In this document: piece by piece, positions 56,406 to 64,000 of the stretch
Numbering within the stretch: the stretch's first letter is position 1
Layout of the letters: the number at the start of each line of letters is the position of its first letter
From: Mesorhizobium plurifarium
GTDB lineage: Bacteria > Pseudomonadota > Alphaproteobacteria > Rhizobiales > Rhizobiaceae
Reading direction: 5' to 3'
Assembly (NCBI GenBank): GCA_000824785.1
Contig: CCNB01000007.1
Location: forward strand, 470,021 to 534,020
Length of the DNA stretch: 64,000 bases
The notes under the pieces: generated by a model
The model's database searches: none
What the model was told of the DNA's origin: nothing
The model's input: the letters and a program-made list of their open reading frames with translations, nothing else
Made by a program: the position numbers and the translations under genes

Positions 56406-59189
56406 TCAAGAAGTCTCCTTCACTTCCCTCGCCGCCCTGGTCAGCAGCCGTTGATAGAACAGGCCGATGCCGATCAGCACGGCACCGAGGCCGATGAAGG
56501 AGAGTGCGCGCAGCACGCCTTCCAGCTCCGACATGTCGAAGAGGAAGACCTTCACCACCGCGACCGCGATCAGCACCGCGGAGGCGATGCGCAGCACCTG
56601 CGATTTCAGCCAGACGCCGGCGGTGAGCAGCGCCACGCCGATGACCAGCCAGAGCGCCGAGTAGGTGTAGGTCTCGACCTGGCCGAGCCCGCTCCACAAG
56701 GCGATGAACTCGCCCTTGAACAGGCGGCGCACCGATAGCGTGGCATAGGCGAAGGCAAGCAACGCGGCGATAAGCGCCAGCATCGCCGCATACCATCGCG
56801 GGCGCTTGTCGCGGACATAGAGCGCCAGCGCGCCGGCGGCGATGGCCGGCAACAGATAAGCGAGGAACAGAAGGTTGAAGACCGGGATCCTGCCGGTCGA
56901 CTCGTCCGTCAGCAGCGGGTTCAGCACCACGAAATGCTGAACGGCGATGAGGCCTGCCGAGACAACGCCGGCGGCCATCGAGCCATAGCGCAGAACCGAG
57001 CTTGGCGAGCGCATATCGATGGCGACGAGGATCGCGCCGGCGCCGAGCGCGATCAGCGTGTAGATCGCCTGTTCGGCAAGGGTCACGGTGCCGGTGTCGA
57101 TGACGCCGCCATGCATGGCGTGGCGCACCAGCATGGCGATGGTGAGCAGCGCAAACAGCGCCGAGGCCGCCTCCATGGCAAGGCGTGGCCGGCCGTCGGT
57201 GGTGCGGGCGAGCTGCCAGGCAGCAAAGCCAAAGGCGAGCGCCGGCATGCCATAGCCCGGCAGCAGCCAGTTGAAGACCGGCGTCCTGGAGAGAAACGCC
57301 GCGCCGACGATGGTCGGATCGAAGGCGACACGGCCGAGCACGGCGACCGCCGCGCCGACCGCGATCCAGCCCAGCACGGGATACGACCGCCAGCGCGTGG
57401 CCAGCGCCGGGATGACCGCAGCGGCTCCAAGCAGCACGGTCGTCCACCCCGAACCGAAGGCCATATGCAACATCAGCAGGCCGGCGATGCCGGCGCCGCC
57501 CAGCGCGAAGGAGACGGCTGGACCGCCGGCTAGCGGCGGCTGCTCGGAGCGCGCGATCCACTCGCCGCCGGCGGCGAAGACCAGTGTCAGCAACAGCGCA
57601 GGCAGAGCGTAGCCGAAGTCGCGGTCGACATCGCCGAAGGTGAGCCAGAGGGCGGTGAGCACCACCAGCGGGACAATGACGCCCCAGGCGGCCCAGCATG
57701 CCGCGCGCGCCGGAGCAGTTGCGGCGAAGCGGCGCGCGGCCCAGAAACCGGCGCCGATGAAGACAAGGCCAAGCGCGATGCCGATGCGGAAAGTCAGGGC
57801 GTCGGACGACGCCAAAGGCTGAGCGTCCAGCCCGACATCGAGCGCATTGGCGCCGATCGTGGCGGGCGGGATTATGCCGAGATAGATCAGCACGGTGGCG
57901 ATGCCGGCGGCGAAGACCAGCGGAAGCGCACGCGGCCGGTAGAGCGCCACTGCGACCAGTGCAACCAGCAGGACGGCGCCGTGCAAGGCATCGCCGGCGC
58001 TGGCAAAAGCCGGATCGACGGACAGGCCAAGCGCGCTCAGGGCGATGAAGAAGCCGGGCACGATCGATGGCCAGTCGAAGCCGCGCGCCGCAGCTTCGCG
58101 GCCAGTCGCCGAGAAAAGGCCGAGCCAGACGAAGGCAAGCACGGCGAGCGTCGCCAGGCTGATGAACAGCACGGCGGCGAGGTTCACGTCCGGCGCGTCG
58201 ACCATGTAGAGAATGGTCCAGATGCCTGTGCCGGCGAAGGCAGCCGCCACCAGCGCCTTCCAGTCGCGGATGCGGGCGGTTGCCGCGGTCGCGGCAAGCA
58301 CGATCGCCAGATAGACGAACAGGGCCCAGGGATTGGGCGCCTGCGAGGCGACCAGCGCCGGCGTGACCATCGCGCCGACGAGGCCGATGCCGGCCAGCGC
58401 CAGGCCATGCACCAGCGCAGCGCCGATGGTCGCGACGCCGATGACGCCCAGCAGCGCGAAGGCCGTCGCCGGACCAATAAAGCCATAAATGCCGTGCGCC
58501 GCGTAGACCGTGCCGAACAGGATGAAGGCGCCGGCCGCCGTCAGGATCGATGGGATATAGGCGCCGGCGGCGCCCTGCACCGGCACCTTGAAGCCGGTAC
58601 GGCGGATGAATTCGGCGCCGGCAATCAGCGCCAGGCCGAGGATGCCGGCCATGGTGAGGCGCACGCCGGGGCCGAAAATGCCGGCCTCGATGGTGTAGCG
58701 GATCAGGAACAGGCCGCCCAGCGCCAGGGCGATACCGCCGACCCAGACCGCCCAGCGCGTGCCCAGCGCCGTCTCGACGTCGGTTTGGCGCGCCGCCCTT
58801 GCAGGCGCCGGCGATCCTGCCGCGGGCGTCTCGGCCACGGTGGCGGGTGGCGCCAGTTCGGCCGGTCCGGCGGATTGGGCAGGGGCAGCCTTGCCCTTCG
58901 TCCAGGGCCCGGCCACGGCCTCGCCTTCGGGCTCGGGCGTCGCGACGACCTCCTCGGTCGCGGTCGTGCCGTCAGCCAACGGCGCGGCAGGCGCTGCGGC
59001 TGCCTTGGCCTCCTCGGGAAGGCCTTCCTGCGCAGCGTCCGCCTTGGGCGCAGACAGCGAAGCGTCCGACTGCAGCAGGCCGCGCAGGACGCCCAATTCA
59101 CGCTCGACCAGCGCTATGCGGTTCTGCTGTCGTGAAACGATGACGAAAAGAGCTATGACGGCGGCAATGGCGATCAGGCTGAAAAACAT
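56406..59189 (-). CDS. DUF2339 polytopic membrane protein
   Basis: Very hydrophobic protein (927 aa) with an N-terminal anchor (MFFSLIAIAAVIALFVIVSR), a short coiled region (IALVERELGVLRGLLQ), a low-complexity Ala/Pro-rich linker (about residues 45-150) and then some two dozen membrane segments. By eye it matches DUF2339 (IYGFIGPATAFALLGVIG; FAYATLSVRRLFKGEF near the end), a family of unknown function. GAGGGAAA precedes ATG 59189; an upstream ATG at 59237 lacks one. No neighbours suggest a role. Confidence 0.88.
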   Translation of the reverse strand: MFFSLIAIAAVIALFVIVSRQQNRIALVERELGVLRGLLQSDASLSAPKADAAQEGLPEEAKAAAAPAAPLADGTTATEEVVATPEPEGEAVAGPWTKGKAAPAQSAGPAELAPPATVAETPAAGSPAPARAARQTDVETALGTRWAVWVGGIALALGGLFLIRYTIEAGIFGPGVRLTMAGILGLALIAGAEFIRRTGFKVPVQGAAGAYIPSILTAAGAFILFGTVYAAHGIYGFIGPATAFALLGVIGVATIGAALVHGLALAGIGLVGAMVTPALVASQAPNPWALFVYLAIVLAATAATARIRDWKALVAAAFAGTGIWTILYMVDAPDVNLAAVLFISLATLAVLAFVWLGLFSATGREAAARGFDWPSIVPGFFIALSALGLSVDPAFASAGDALHGAVLLVALVAVALYRPRALPLVFAAGIATVLIYLGIIPPATIGANALDVGLDAQPLASSDALTFRIGIALGLVFIGAGFWAARRFAATAPARAACWAAWGVIVPLVVLTALWLTFGDVDRDFGYALPALLLTLVFAAGGEWIARSEQPPLAGGPAVSFALGGAGIAGLLMLHMAFGSGWTTVLLGAAAVIPALATRWRSYPVLGWIAVGAAVAVLGRVAFDPTIVGAAFLSRTPVFNWLLPGYGMPALAFGFAAWQLARTTDGRPRLAMEAASALFALLTIAMLVRHAMHGGVIDTGTVTLAEQAIYTLIALGAGAILVAIDMRSPSSVLRYGSMAAGVVSAGLIAVQHFVVLNPLLTDESTGRIPVFNLLFLAYLLPAIAAGALALYVRDKRPRWYAAMLALIAALLAFAYATLSVRRLFKGEFIALWSGLGQVETYTYSALWLVIGVALLTAGVWLKSQVLRIASAVLIAVAVVKVFLFDMSELEGVLRALSFIGLGAVLIGIGLFYQRLLTRAAREVKETS

Positions 59190-59425
59190 GGCGGTTTCCC
59201 TCAAAACCAGACCAGTCGTGGGCAACAAATGCGGCAACGAGACGGCTGACGCAAATCAGCATCTTGCCGACTAACAAGATCGAGCATGTTTCATGACTGA
59301 TTGCCAGCAACTTGCCGGTTTATCCAATGCCCGGCTGCGGCATTGAAGGCGGGATCGCGCGACGTCTGCCGCGAAATACTTCGTGCTATTCTCGCCCGGA
59401 CGAAGACAATGTCACGAGGTGACCG

Positions 59426-59890
59426 ATGGCGCAGAAAAGCGCGGGCCTGCTGATCCACAGGGGCATTGCCGGTATGTTCGAATTCCTGCTCGTCCACCCT
59501 GGAGGCCCGTTCTGGGCCAGAAAAGATGAAGGCGCGTGGTCGATCCCAAAGGGACTGATCGGCGACACCGAGGACGAGCTCGAGGCCGCCAAACGGGAAG
59601 CCGAGGAGGAACTCGGCGTCGCCATCGAAGGCGATTTCCGGCCGCTCGGCAGCTACAAGCAGCCCGGCGGGAAGATCGTCATCGCGTGGAGCGTCGAGGC
59701 GGACGTCGATGCGGATGCCGTCAGGAGCAACATGTTCGCCATGGAGTGGCCGCCGAAATCGGGACGCCTGAAGGAATTCCCGGAGGTGGATCGAGCCGGC
59801 TGGTTTTCGCTGCCCGAAGCCGGCGTCAAGATCCTCAAGGGCCTGCGCCCCATGCTCGACGATTTCCTGGAACGGCGCAGCGCGGATTAG
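59426..59890 (+). CDS. Nudix hydrolase (small bis-phosphate type)
   Basis: Pyrophosphohydrolase of 154 aa. The Nudix box G-x5-E-x7-RE-x2-EE-x-G is visible in KGLIGDTEDELEAAKREAEE and the following LGV, with Ala at one hydrophobic position. FEFLLVHPGGPFWARKDEGA at the start is typical of the diadenosine-tetraphosphatase-like NUDIX proteins. GAGGTGACCG precedes the ATG. Convergent with recO. Confidence 0.9.
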   Translation: MAQKSAGLLIHRGIAGMFEFLLVHPGGPFWARKDEGAWSIPKGLIGDTEDELEAAKREAEEELGVAIEGDFRPLGSYKQPGGKIVIAWSVEADVDADAVRSNMFAMEWPPKSGRLKEFPEVDRAGWFSLPEAGVKILKGLRPMLDDFLERRSAD

Positions 59891-59903
59891 GCGCGCTTAT
59901 CTG

Positions 59904-60656
59904 CTATCCGGTCTCAATCACCTTCACCGCGGCATGATGCCGACGCAGCGCGGCGAGGAAGCCGGCGCGGGCGTCGGGTGGATCGAGGCCGCGCGGCTCA
60001 TAGACATGGCGGTTGAAGAAGAAGCCGCTCAGCCGGAACGCGTCTTCCAGGGCTGCCGCATCGGCGCGCAGGCCGGAGCCGCGCTGGAGGAAAGCCGGCA
60101 GCGCCAGCATCTTGTCGTGCCAGGCAGCACCCGCTGCGCGCGACACGGCGCGCCCGGATTTCGGCGAGACATAGGCGAGATCCTGCCTGGCGCCGGTCGC
60201 CGCGCATTGGCTGAGATCGAGGCCGAAGCCCAGTTCGTCGAGGATGAGCAGTTCGAAGCGCGCCACCAGCTCGCCGGCCGCATCGGCATCGCCCAGATGC
60301 GAGATCATTACGGCAAGCGCCTCGTAAAGCCCGCCATGGGCGTCGCGCTCCGGCAGGAGCCTCAGATGCGCGGCCATGGTCTGCAACCCGTAGACCGCGA
60401 CCGCGCTGTCCATCAGCCGCGCCGCATTCATCTCGATCGCCTCGGCCTGGAAGACGCCGAGATGCTCGTCGAGCCGCGCTCGCCACAAAAGATCGACGCG
60501 GTTGCCGGGCTGCAGCACCGGCTGCTGCTTGCGCGAGCGCCCTCCCCGCACTAGGCCGAGATGGCGGCCATGCGCGCGCGTCATCACCTCGAGGATGGCG
60601 CTGGTTTCGCCATGCTTGCGGGTGCCGAGAACGATTCCCTCGTCGCGCCATTCCAT
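59904..60656 (-). CDS. recO: DNA repair protein RecO
   Basis: RecF-pathway mediator (250 aa) that anneals strands and loads RecA. The N-terminal OB fold is [20 protein letters not shown] and [20 protein letters not shown]; the C-terminal helical part follows. The zinc Cys set of some RecO proteins is incomplete here ([10 protein letters not shown] only). It normally follows era in this order of bacteria, but here a Rieske gene lies between them. Confidence 0.93.
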   Translation of the reverse strand: MEWRDEGIVLGTRKHGETSAILEVMTRAHGRHLGLVRGGRSRKQQPVLQPGNRVDLLWRARLDEHLGVFQAEAIEMNAARLMDSAVAVYGLQTMAAHLRLLPERDAHGGLYEALAVMISHLGDADAAGELVARFELLILDELGFGLDLSQCAATGARQDLAYVSPKSGRAVSRAAGAAWHDKMLALPAFLQRGSGLRADAAALEDAFRLSGFFFNRHVYEPRGLDPPDARAGFLAALRRHHAAVKVIETG

Positions 60657-60855
60657 GGACGGGAGCTTTTCACCTGTTGGACGGCGAAATCAAGGACACG
60701 AGCGGCCCGCCGGCCAATTGTCGGCTTTGACACTCGTTGGAGACCTTCATGGGTCGCGTCCCGAATGGCAGCAATGCGCCTCCAACCGGACGTTCAGGCA
60801 AAATTTGATCAAGCACGAATGCCGACTCTTTCGGATGCGCTCTGCGCCGGGGTTG

Positions 60856-61917
60856 TCACAGCCCTAGTGCCGCGTGGACCCGTTCTTGGAAATACTGCAC
60901 TCCCCGCTCATGCCGCCCCGAAAGCGGGCCGGAGCTATAGGCCCCCGCGGCATAGTTGCGGTGCGTATCGGCGCAGATGGTATAGTCCTCGCGTACCACG
61001 GCCAGGGTGCCTTGCACGGATTTCGCCCTGCTCTCGGACGCTTCTGCAGAGGTGTCGGCAAAGAAGAAATGGTAGTGCTGGTCTGTGTGATGCGGTGAGG
61101 TCGGGTTGATCCGGCTAACGTTCATGCCGCCATCGAAAAGCGACAGCGTCCAGTTCGGCCACATCCAAAGCCATTTGCCGCGATAGAACAAACCGTCTTT
61201 TGGCGGTGCGGTCATCCGGACATAACCGGGATGGGCGGTGGTCTGGAAAGCTTCGAAGTCGATGGCAGCGTAGAACGAGGGATGCGTGCCGGGGATGTGG
61301 TAGCCTTCGACGAAATTGTCGGTGTAGATCTTCCAGTTCGCCGCAAAGCTGACAGTGGCCTGATCGGTGGCGGCATAGCTCTCCAACGGCTCGTCCGCCA
61401 GTTCGGCGGGCAGAGAGCCAAGTTGCTCCAGAAGACTTTCCTTCGGGTCGAGTGCCGCGAAGAGCAGCCCGCGCCATTCGGATAACTGCACCGTCTCCAG
61501 CGGCCAGTCTTCGGCGATGATCGCGGGATCCTTGCCATACCATGGGGCCTGCACCAGCCGTCCGGTGTCGGCAAAGGACCATTTGTGATAGGGACAAACG
61601 ATCAGCCCACATTTGCCCGCGCCATCGGCCAGAAGTTTCGCCCCCCGGTGGCGGCAGACGTTCTTAAATCCGCGCAAGCTCCCGTCCCGGCCCCGGATGG
61701 CGAATATCGGCGTGCCAGCGATGTCGATGGCAAGGTATTGACCTGACGACGCGACCGAGGCGACAGGCCCCATAAATTGCCAGGTGTGCGCGAAGATGTT
61801 GGACCGTTCCTGCTGCCAGATATCATCGCGGACATAAAGCGACGGGTCCAGGTTCAGGTATTGCACGGGCGGAGTGTGGGGCGTCGGGTGGTCGGGTCGC
61901 AAGCTGTCCGGTGTCAT
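60856..61917 (-). CDS. Rieske non-heme iron oxygenase, alpha subunit
   Basis: Oxygenase (353 aa) of the aromatic-ring-hydroxylating / quaternary-ammonium family. The Rieske cluster ligands are CRHRGAKLL and CGLIVCPYHKW. The mononuclear iron ligands are in DNFVEGYHIPGTHPSF, with a downstream Asp/Glu in the catalytic domain. Similar proteins demethylate or hydroxylate betaines, choline-like or aromatic compounds. No reductase gene is nearby. It is placed between era and recO, interrupting a usually contiguous cluster, so it is probably an acquired gene. Confidence 0.9.
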   Translation of the reverse strand: MTPDSLRPDHPTPHTPPVQYLNLDPSLYVRDDIWQQERSNIFAHTWQFMGPVASVASSGQYLAIDIAGTPIFAIRGRDGSLRGFKNVCRHRGAKLLADGAGKCGLIVCPYHKWSFADTGRLVQAPWYGKDPAIIAEDWPLETVQLSEWRGLLFAALDPKESLLEQLGSLPAELADEPLESYAATDQATVSFAANWKIYTDNFVEGYHIPGTHPSFYAAIDFEAFQTTAHPGYVRMTAPPKDGLFYRGKWLWMWPNWTLSLFDGGMNVSRINPTSPHHTDQHYHFFFADTSAEASESRAKSVQGTLAVVREDYTICADTHRNYAAGAYSSGPLSGRHERGVQYFQERVHAALGL

Positions 61918-62083
61918 AGACTAATCTCCAGTTGCGGCAATCCTGTCGTAGGCGGGGCGACATCGCAAGGGAATGCGCTCCGCTGCGCACAGCTGTAAGC
62001 CGATGGCGCTAGGCGGTCTTTGGGCCCGCACCGTTGCGCCTCGTCCAATTCGCCACAATGTGGATGAGCGTGGCTTGCCCGGC

Positions 62084-63004
62084 TTACCCCGGAAACTCCA
62101 GCCCCATCTCGCGGTAGCGCTCGGGGTCATCGCCCCAGTTCTCGCGCACCTTCACGAACAGGAAAAGGTGCACCTTCTGCTCGAGGATCTCGGCGATCTC
62201 GGTCCGCGCGGCCTGGCCGATGGAACGGATCGTCTCGCCCTTGTGGCCGAGCACGATTTTCTTCTGGCTGTCGCGCTCGACATAGATGACCTGCTCGATG
62301 CGCACCGAGCCGTCCTTCTTCTCTTCCCATTTCTCGGTTTCGATATGCGAGGAATAGGGAAGTTCCTGATGCAGCCTGAGATAGAGCTTTTCGCGCGTGA
62401 TCTCCGCCGCTAGCTGGCGCATCGGCAGGTCGGAGATCTGGTCCTCGGGATAATACCAGGGACCGGCCGGAAGCGTCTCGGCGAGATAGTCGAGCAGGTC
62501 CTTGCAGCCGGAACCGGTGAGCGCGGAAACCATGAAGGTGCGCTTGAACGGCACGCGTTCGTTCGCGGTCGCGGCCAGCGCGAGAAGCGTCTCCGGCTTG
62601 ACGCGGTCGACCTTGTTGAGGACGAGCAGCATCGGCTGCCTGACGTCCTTCAGCCGGTCGAGGATGGCGTCGGCATCGCCCTTGATGCCACGCTCGGCGT
62701 CGATCAGAAGCACGACGACATCGGCATCCTTGGCGCCGCCCCAGGCGGTCGTCACCATCGCGGTGTCCAGCCGCCGCTTCGGCTTGAAGATGCCGGGCGT
62801 GTCGACGAAGACGATCTGCGCGTTGTCGTGCGTGGCGATGCCGCGCACGATGGCGCGGGTGGTCTGCACCTTATGGGTGACGATCGACACCTTGGCGCCG
62901 ACCAGCTGGTTCACCAGCGTCGACTTGCCGGCATTGGGCGCGCCGATCAGCGCGACGAAGCCGGAGCGCGTCGCGGGGGCTTCAGGGGTTTGCGTATCGC
63001 TCAT
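62084..63004 (-). CDS. era: GTPase Era
   Basis: Essential GTPase (306 aa) for 16S rRNA maturation and 30S assembly. G1 is GAPNAGKSTLVNQL, G2 region TTRAIVRGI, G3 DTPG in FVDTPGIFKPKRRLD, G4 NKVD in LLVLNKVDRVKPE; the C-terminal KH domain has IVLGHKGETIRSIGQAAR. ATG 63004 overlaps the rnc stop by 4 nt. The frame remains open further upstream, but that belongs to rnc. Confidence 0.95.
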   Translation of the reverse strand: MSDTQTPEAPATRSGFVALIGAPNAGKSTLVNQLVGAKVSIVTHKVQTTRAIVRGIATHDNAQIVFVDTPGIFKPKRRLDTAMVTTAWGGAKDADVVVLLIDAERGIKGDADAILDRLKDVRQPMLLVLNKVDRVKPETLLALAATANERVPFKRTFMVSALTGSGCKDLLDYLAETLPAGPWYYPEDQISDLPMRQLAAEITREKLYLRLHQELPYSSHIETEKWEEKKDGSVRIEQVIYVERDSQKKIVLGHKGETIRSIGQAARTEIAEILEQKVHLFLFVKVRENWGDDPERYREMGLEFPG

Positions 63005-63717
63005 GCCGCGCTCCATACGCCTTCGCGCAGCAAAAGAGTAGCCGCGGCGGCCTGCTCGGCCTCGCGCTTGGAGCGCCCGCTGCCGGTCGCCGGAGCGAAA
63101 GAGCCGACCTTGACGCTGACGGTGAACATCGGGTCGTGATCCGGCCCCTCGCGACCGTCGACGCGATAGGCCGGCACGGCGCCGGCCGCGGCCTGATGCG
63201 CCCATTCCTGCAATTCGGTCTTGGCGTCGCGCCGCGCGGCGCCGATCGCTTGCGAGCGCGGCTGCCAATAGCGATGGATGAAGGCGCGGGCAGCCTCAAG
63301 GCCACCGTCCAGGTAAAGCACGGCAATCAGCGATTCCAGCGCATCGGCGCGCAGATTGGTGCGCTTGCGCCCGTCGAGATTGCGCACGTCGGAGCCGGCG
63401 CGGATCAACTCCGGCAGGCCGATCTCCTCGGCGATCTGTGACAGCGCCTCGGCATTGACCAGCGCATTGAGGCGCAGCGAAAGCTCGCCCTCGGCGGCTT
63501 CGGGAAAGGCAGCCAGCAGCATGTCGGCGACGACAAGCCCGAGAACGCGGTCACCCAGGAACTCGAAACGTTCGTAGTCGACGCCGGCATGGGTCGAGCG
63601 CGCGCTGGCATGGGTCAGCGCCCGCTGCAGGCGCTGGCGGTCGGCGAAGGCATGGCCGGTACGCTCGACAAGCGCCTCGGCCAAGGCATCGGCGGTCAAA
63701 CGCTTGCTGGCCGCCAT
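63001..63717 (-). CDS. rnc: ribonuclease III
   Basis: Double-stranded RNA endonuclease (238 aa) for rRNA and mRNA processing. The signature is DYERFEFLGDRVLGL, with Glu/Asp of the metal site, and a second Glu in RADALESLIAVLYLDGG. The C-terminal dsRNA-binding domain starts near KTELQEWAHQ and ends SKREAEQAAAATLLLREG. The stop overlaps era by 4 nt and the start lies 4 nt after lepB. Confidence 0.95.
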   Translation of the reverse strand: MAASKRLTADALAEALVERTGHAFADRQRLQRALTHASARSTHAGVDYERFEFLGDRVLGLVVADMLLAAFPEAAEGELSLRLNALVNAEALSQIAEEIGLPELIRAGSDVRNLDGRKRTNLRADALESLIAVLYLDGGLEAARAFIHRYWQPRSQAIGAARRDAKTELQEWAHQAAAGAVPAYRVDGREGPDHDPMFTVSVKVGSFAPATGSGRSKREAEQAAAATLLLREGVWSAA

Positions 63718-63721
63718 CGCT

Positions 63722-64000
63722 CTAGTGGACGAAATGGAACAGGCGCCCGGCCCGCATCAGCGACGGCCACTTCCAGATCTCGAGCGGGCTCGCCTTGCCG
63801 GCGATCGAGAAGAAGATGAGGTTGGCGCGGCCGACAAGGTTCTCGGCCGGCACATAGCCGACGGCGAAGCGGCTGTCGGAGGAATTGTCGCGATTATCGC
63901 CCATCATGAAATAGTGCCCGGCCGGCACGACGAATTCGCGCGTGTTGTCGCCGATCGAATCGGAATTGATGTCGAGCGTGTCGTAGCTGACGCCGTTCGG
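63722..64000 (-). CDS. lepB: signal peptidase I, C-terminal part (start off the right edge)
   Basis: Only the last 92 residues are in the window; the frame is open to the right edge. The conserved box MGDNRDNSSDSR identifies type I signal peptidase, which removes signal peptides from exported proteins. The catalytic Ser and Lys lie outside the window. The order lepB-rnc-era is the usual one in these bacteria. Confidence 0.93.
   Translation of the reverse strand, partial: PNGVSYDTLDINSDSIGDNTREFVVPAGHYFMMGDNRDNSSDSRFAVGYVPAENLVGRANLIFFSIAGKASPLEIWKWPSLMRAGRLFHFVH

Noticed and set aside
63005..63268. Apparent N-terminal extension of Era
   Set aside because: It lies in rnc in another frame; Era begins at the ATGA overlap.
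63001..63717. RNase III signature reads GDRVL rather than GDSVL
   Set aside because: As far as I recall this form is common in alphaproteobacterial RNase III and the acidic residues are intact, so it is not an anomaly.

Overview
The window is a GC-rich, densely packed chromosomal segment of an alphaproteobacterium of the order Hyphomicrobiales, most likely Mesorhizobium or a close Phyllobacteriaceae relative. That placement is an inference from family content, from the lepB-rnc-era-recO cluster, and from dispersed palindromic repeats of types I remember from rhizobial genomes. No database search was run. I saw no rRNA, tRNA, CRISPR array, insertion sequence or phage gene.

Layout. 1-7.6 kb (minus): a bacterial alpha-2-macroglobulin followed by penicillin-binding protein 1C (pbpC, cut by the left edge). 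7.8-15.8 kb (plus): tamA-tamB for outer-membrane protein assembly; TamB carries a large internal tandem duplication. 16.1-22.5 kb (plus): a complete peptide-type ABC importer (Tat-exported binding protein, two permeases, one fused double ATPase). 22.5-23.1 kb (minus): a lipoprotein with a lytic-transglycosylase domain. 23.3-27.5 kb (plus): an MttB-family methyltransferase and a FAD/GcvT-type demethylating dehydrogenase, probably for methylated amines. 27.6-30.4 kb: DoxX, a small secreted protein, a double-VOC protein and a ChaC-type gamma-glutamylcyclotransferase. 30.5-33.2 kb (plus): preT-preA for reductive pyrimidine breakdown. 33.4-39.4 kb (minus): cysS, then a tightly overlapping group (DUF559, VOC, two GFA paralogues, prolyl aminopeptidase), then cimA. 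39.8-46.3 kb: an SRAP (HMCES/YedK) DNA-crosslink protein, Nudix, small exported and hypothetical proteins, a dihydroorotase-family enzyme with an altered metal motif, YgfZ and an HD hydrolase. 46.4-48.5 kb: a PAS-PAS-GGDEF-EAL protein. 48.5-50.9 kb: a fatty-acid desaturase divergent from a LysR regulator, then RidA. 51-54 kb (minus): DUF3303, a striking inverted array of 8-bp repeats, and a two-gene unit of an RLAN/RimK-type ATP-grasp ligase and a GNAT-C39 peptidase fusion. 54.2-55.5 kb: an ECF sigma factor and its membrane anti-sigma. 55.7-56.4 kb: vapBC. 56.4-59.2 kb: a DUF2339 polytopic membrane protein. 59.4-64 kb: Nudix, then lepB-rnc-era-recO (minus) interrupted by a Rieske oxygenase gene.

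The best candidate for an under-described system is the GNAT-C39 / RLAN-RimK pair (51463-54028), which looks like a peptide-modifying or peptide-making module. It is followed by the paired octamer arrays, which could fold into a very long hairpin. Other points of interest are control sites visible by eye: a perfect 11-bp inverted repeat in the lysR/desaturase gap, a perfect TGTGA-N6-TCACA site between a2m and tamA, nested dyads upstream of the methyltransferase, dyads upstream of preT, and repeated operator-like sequences upstream of vapB.
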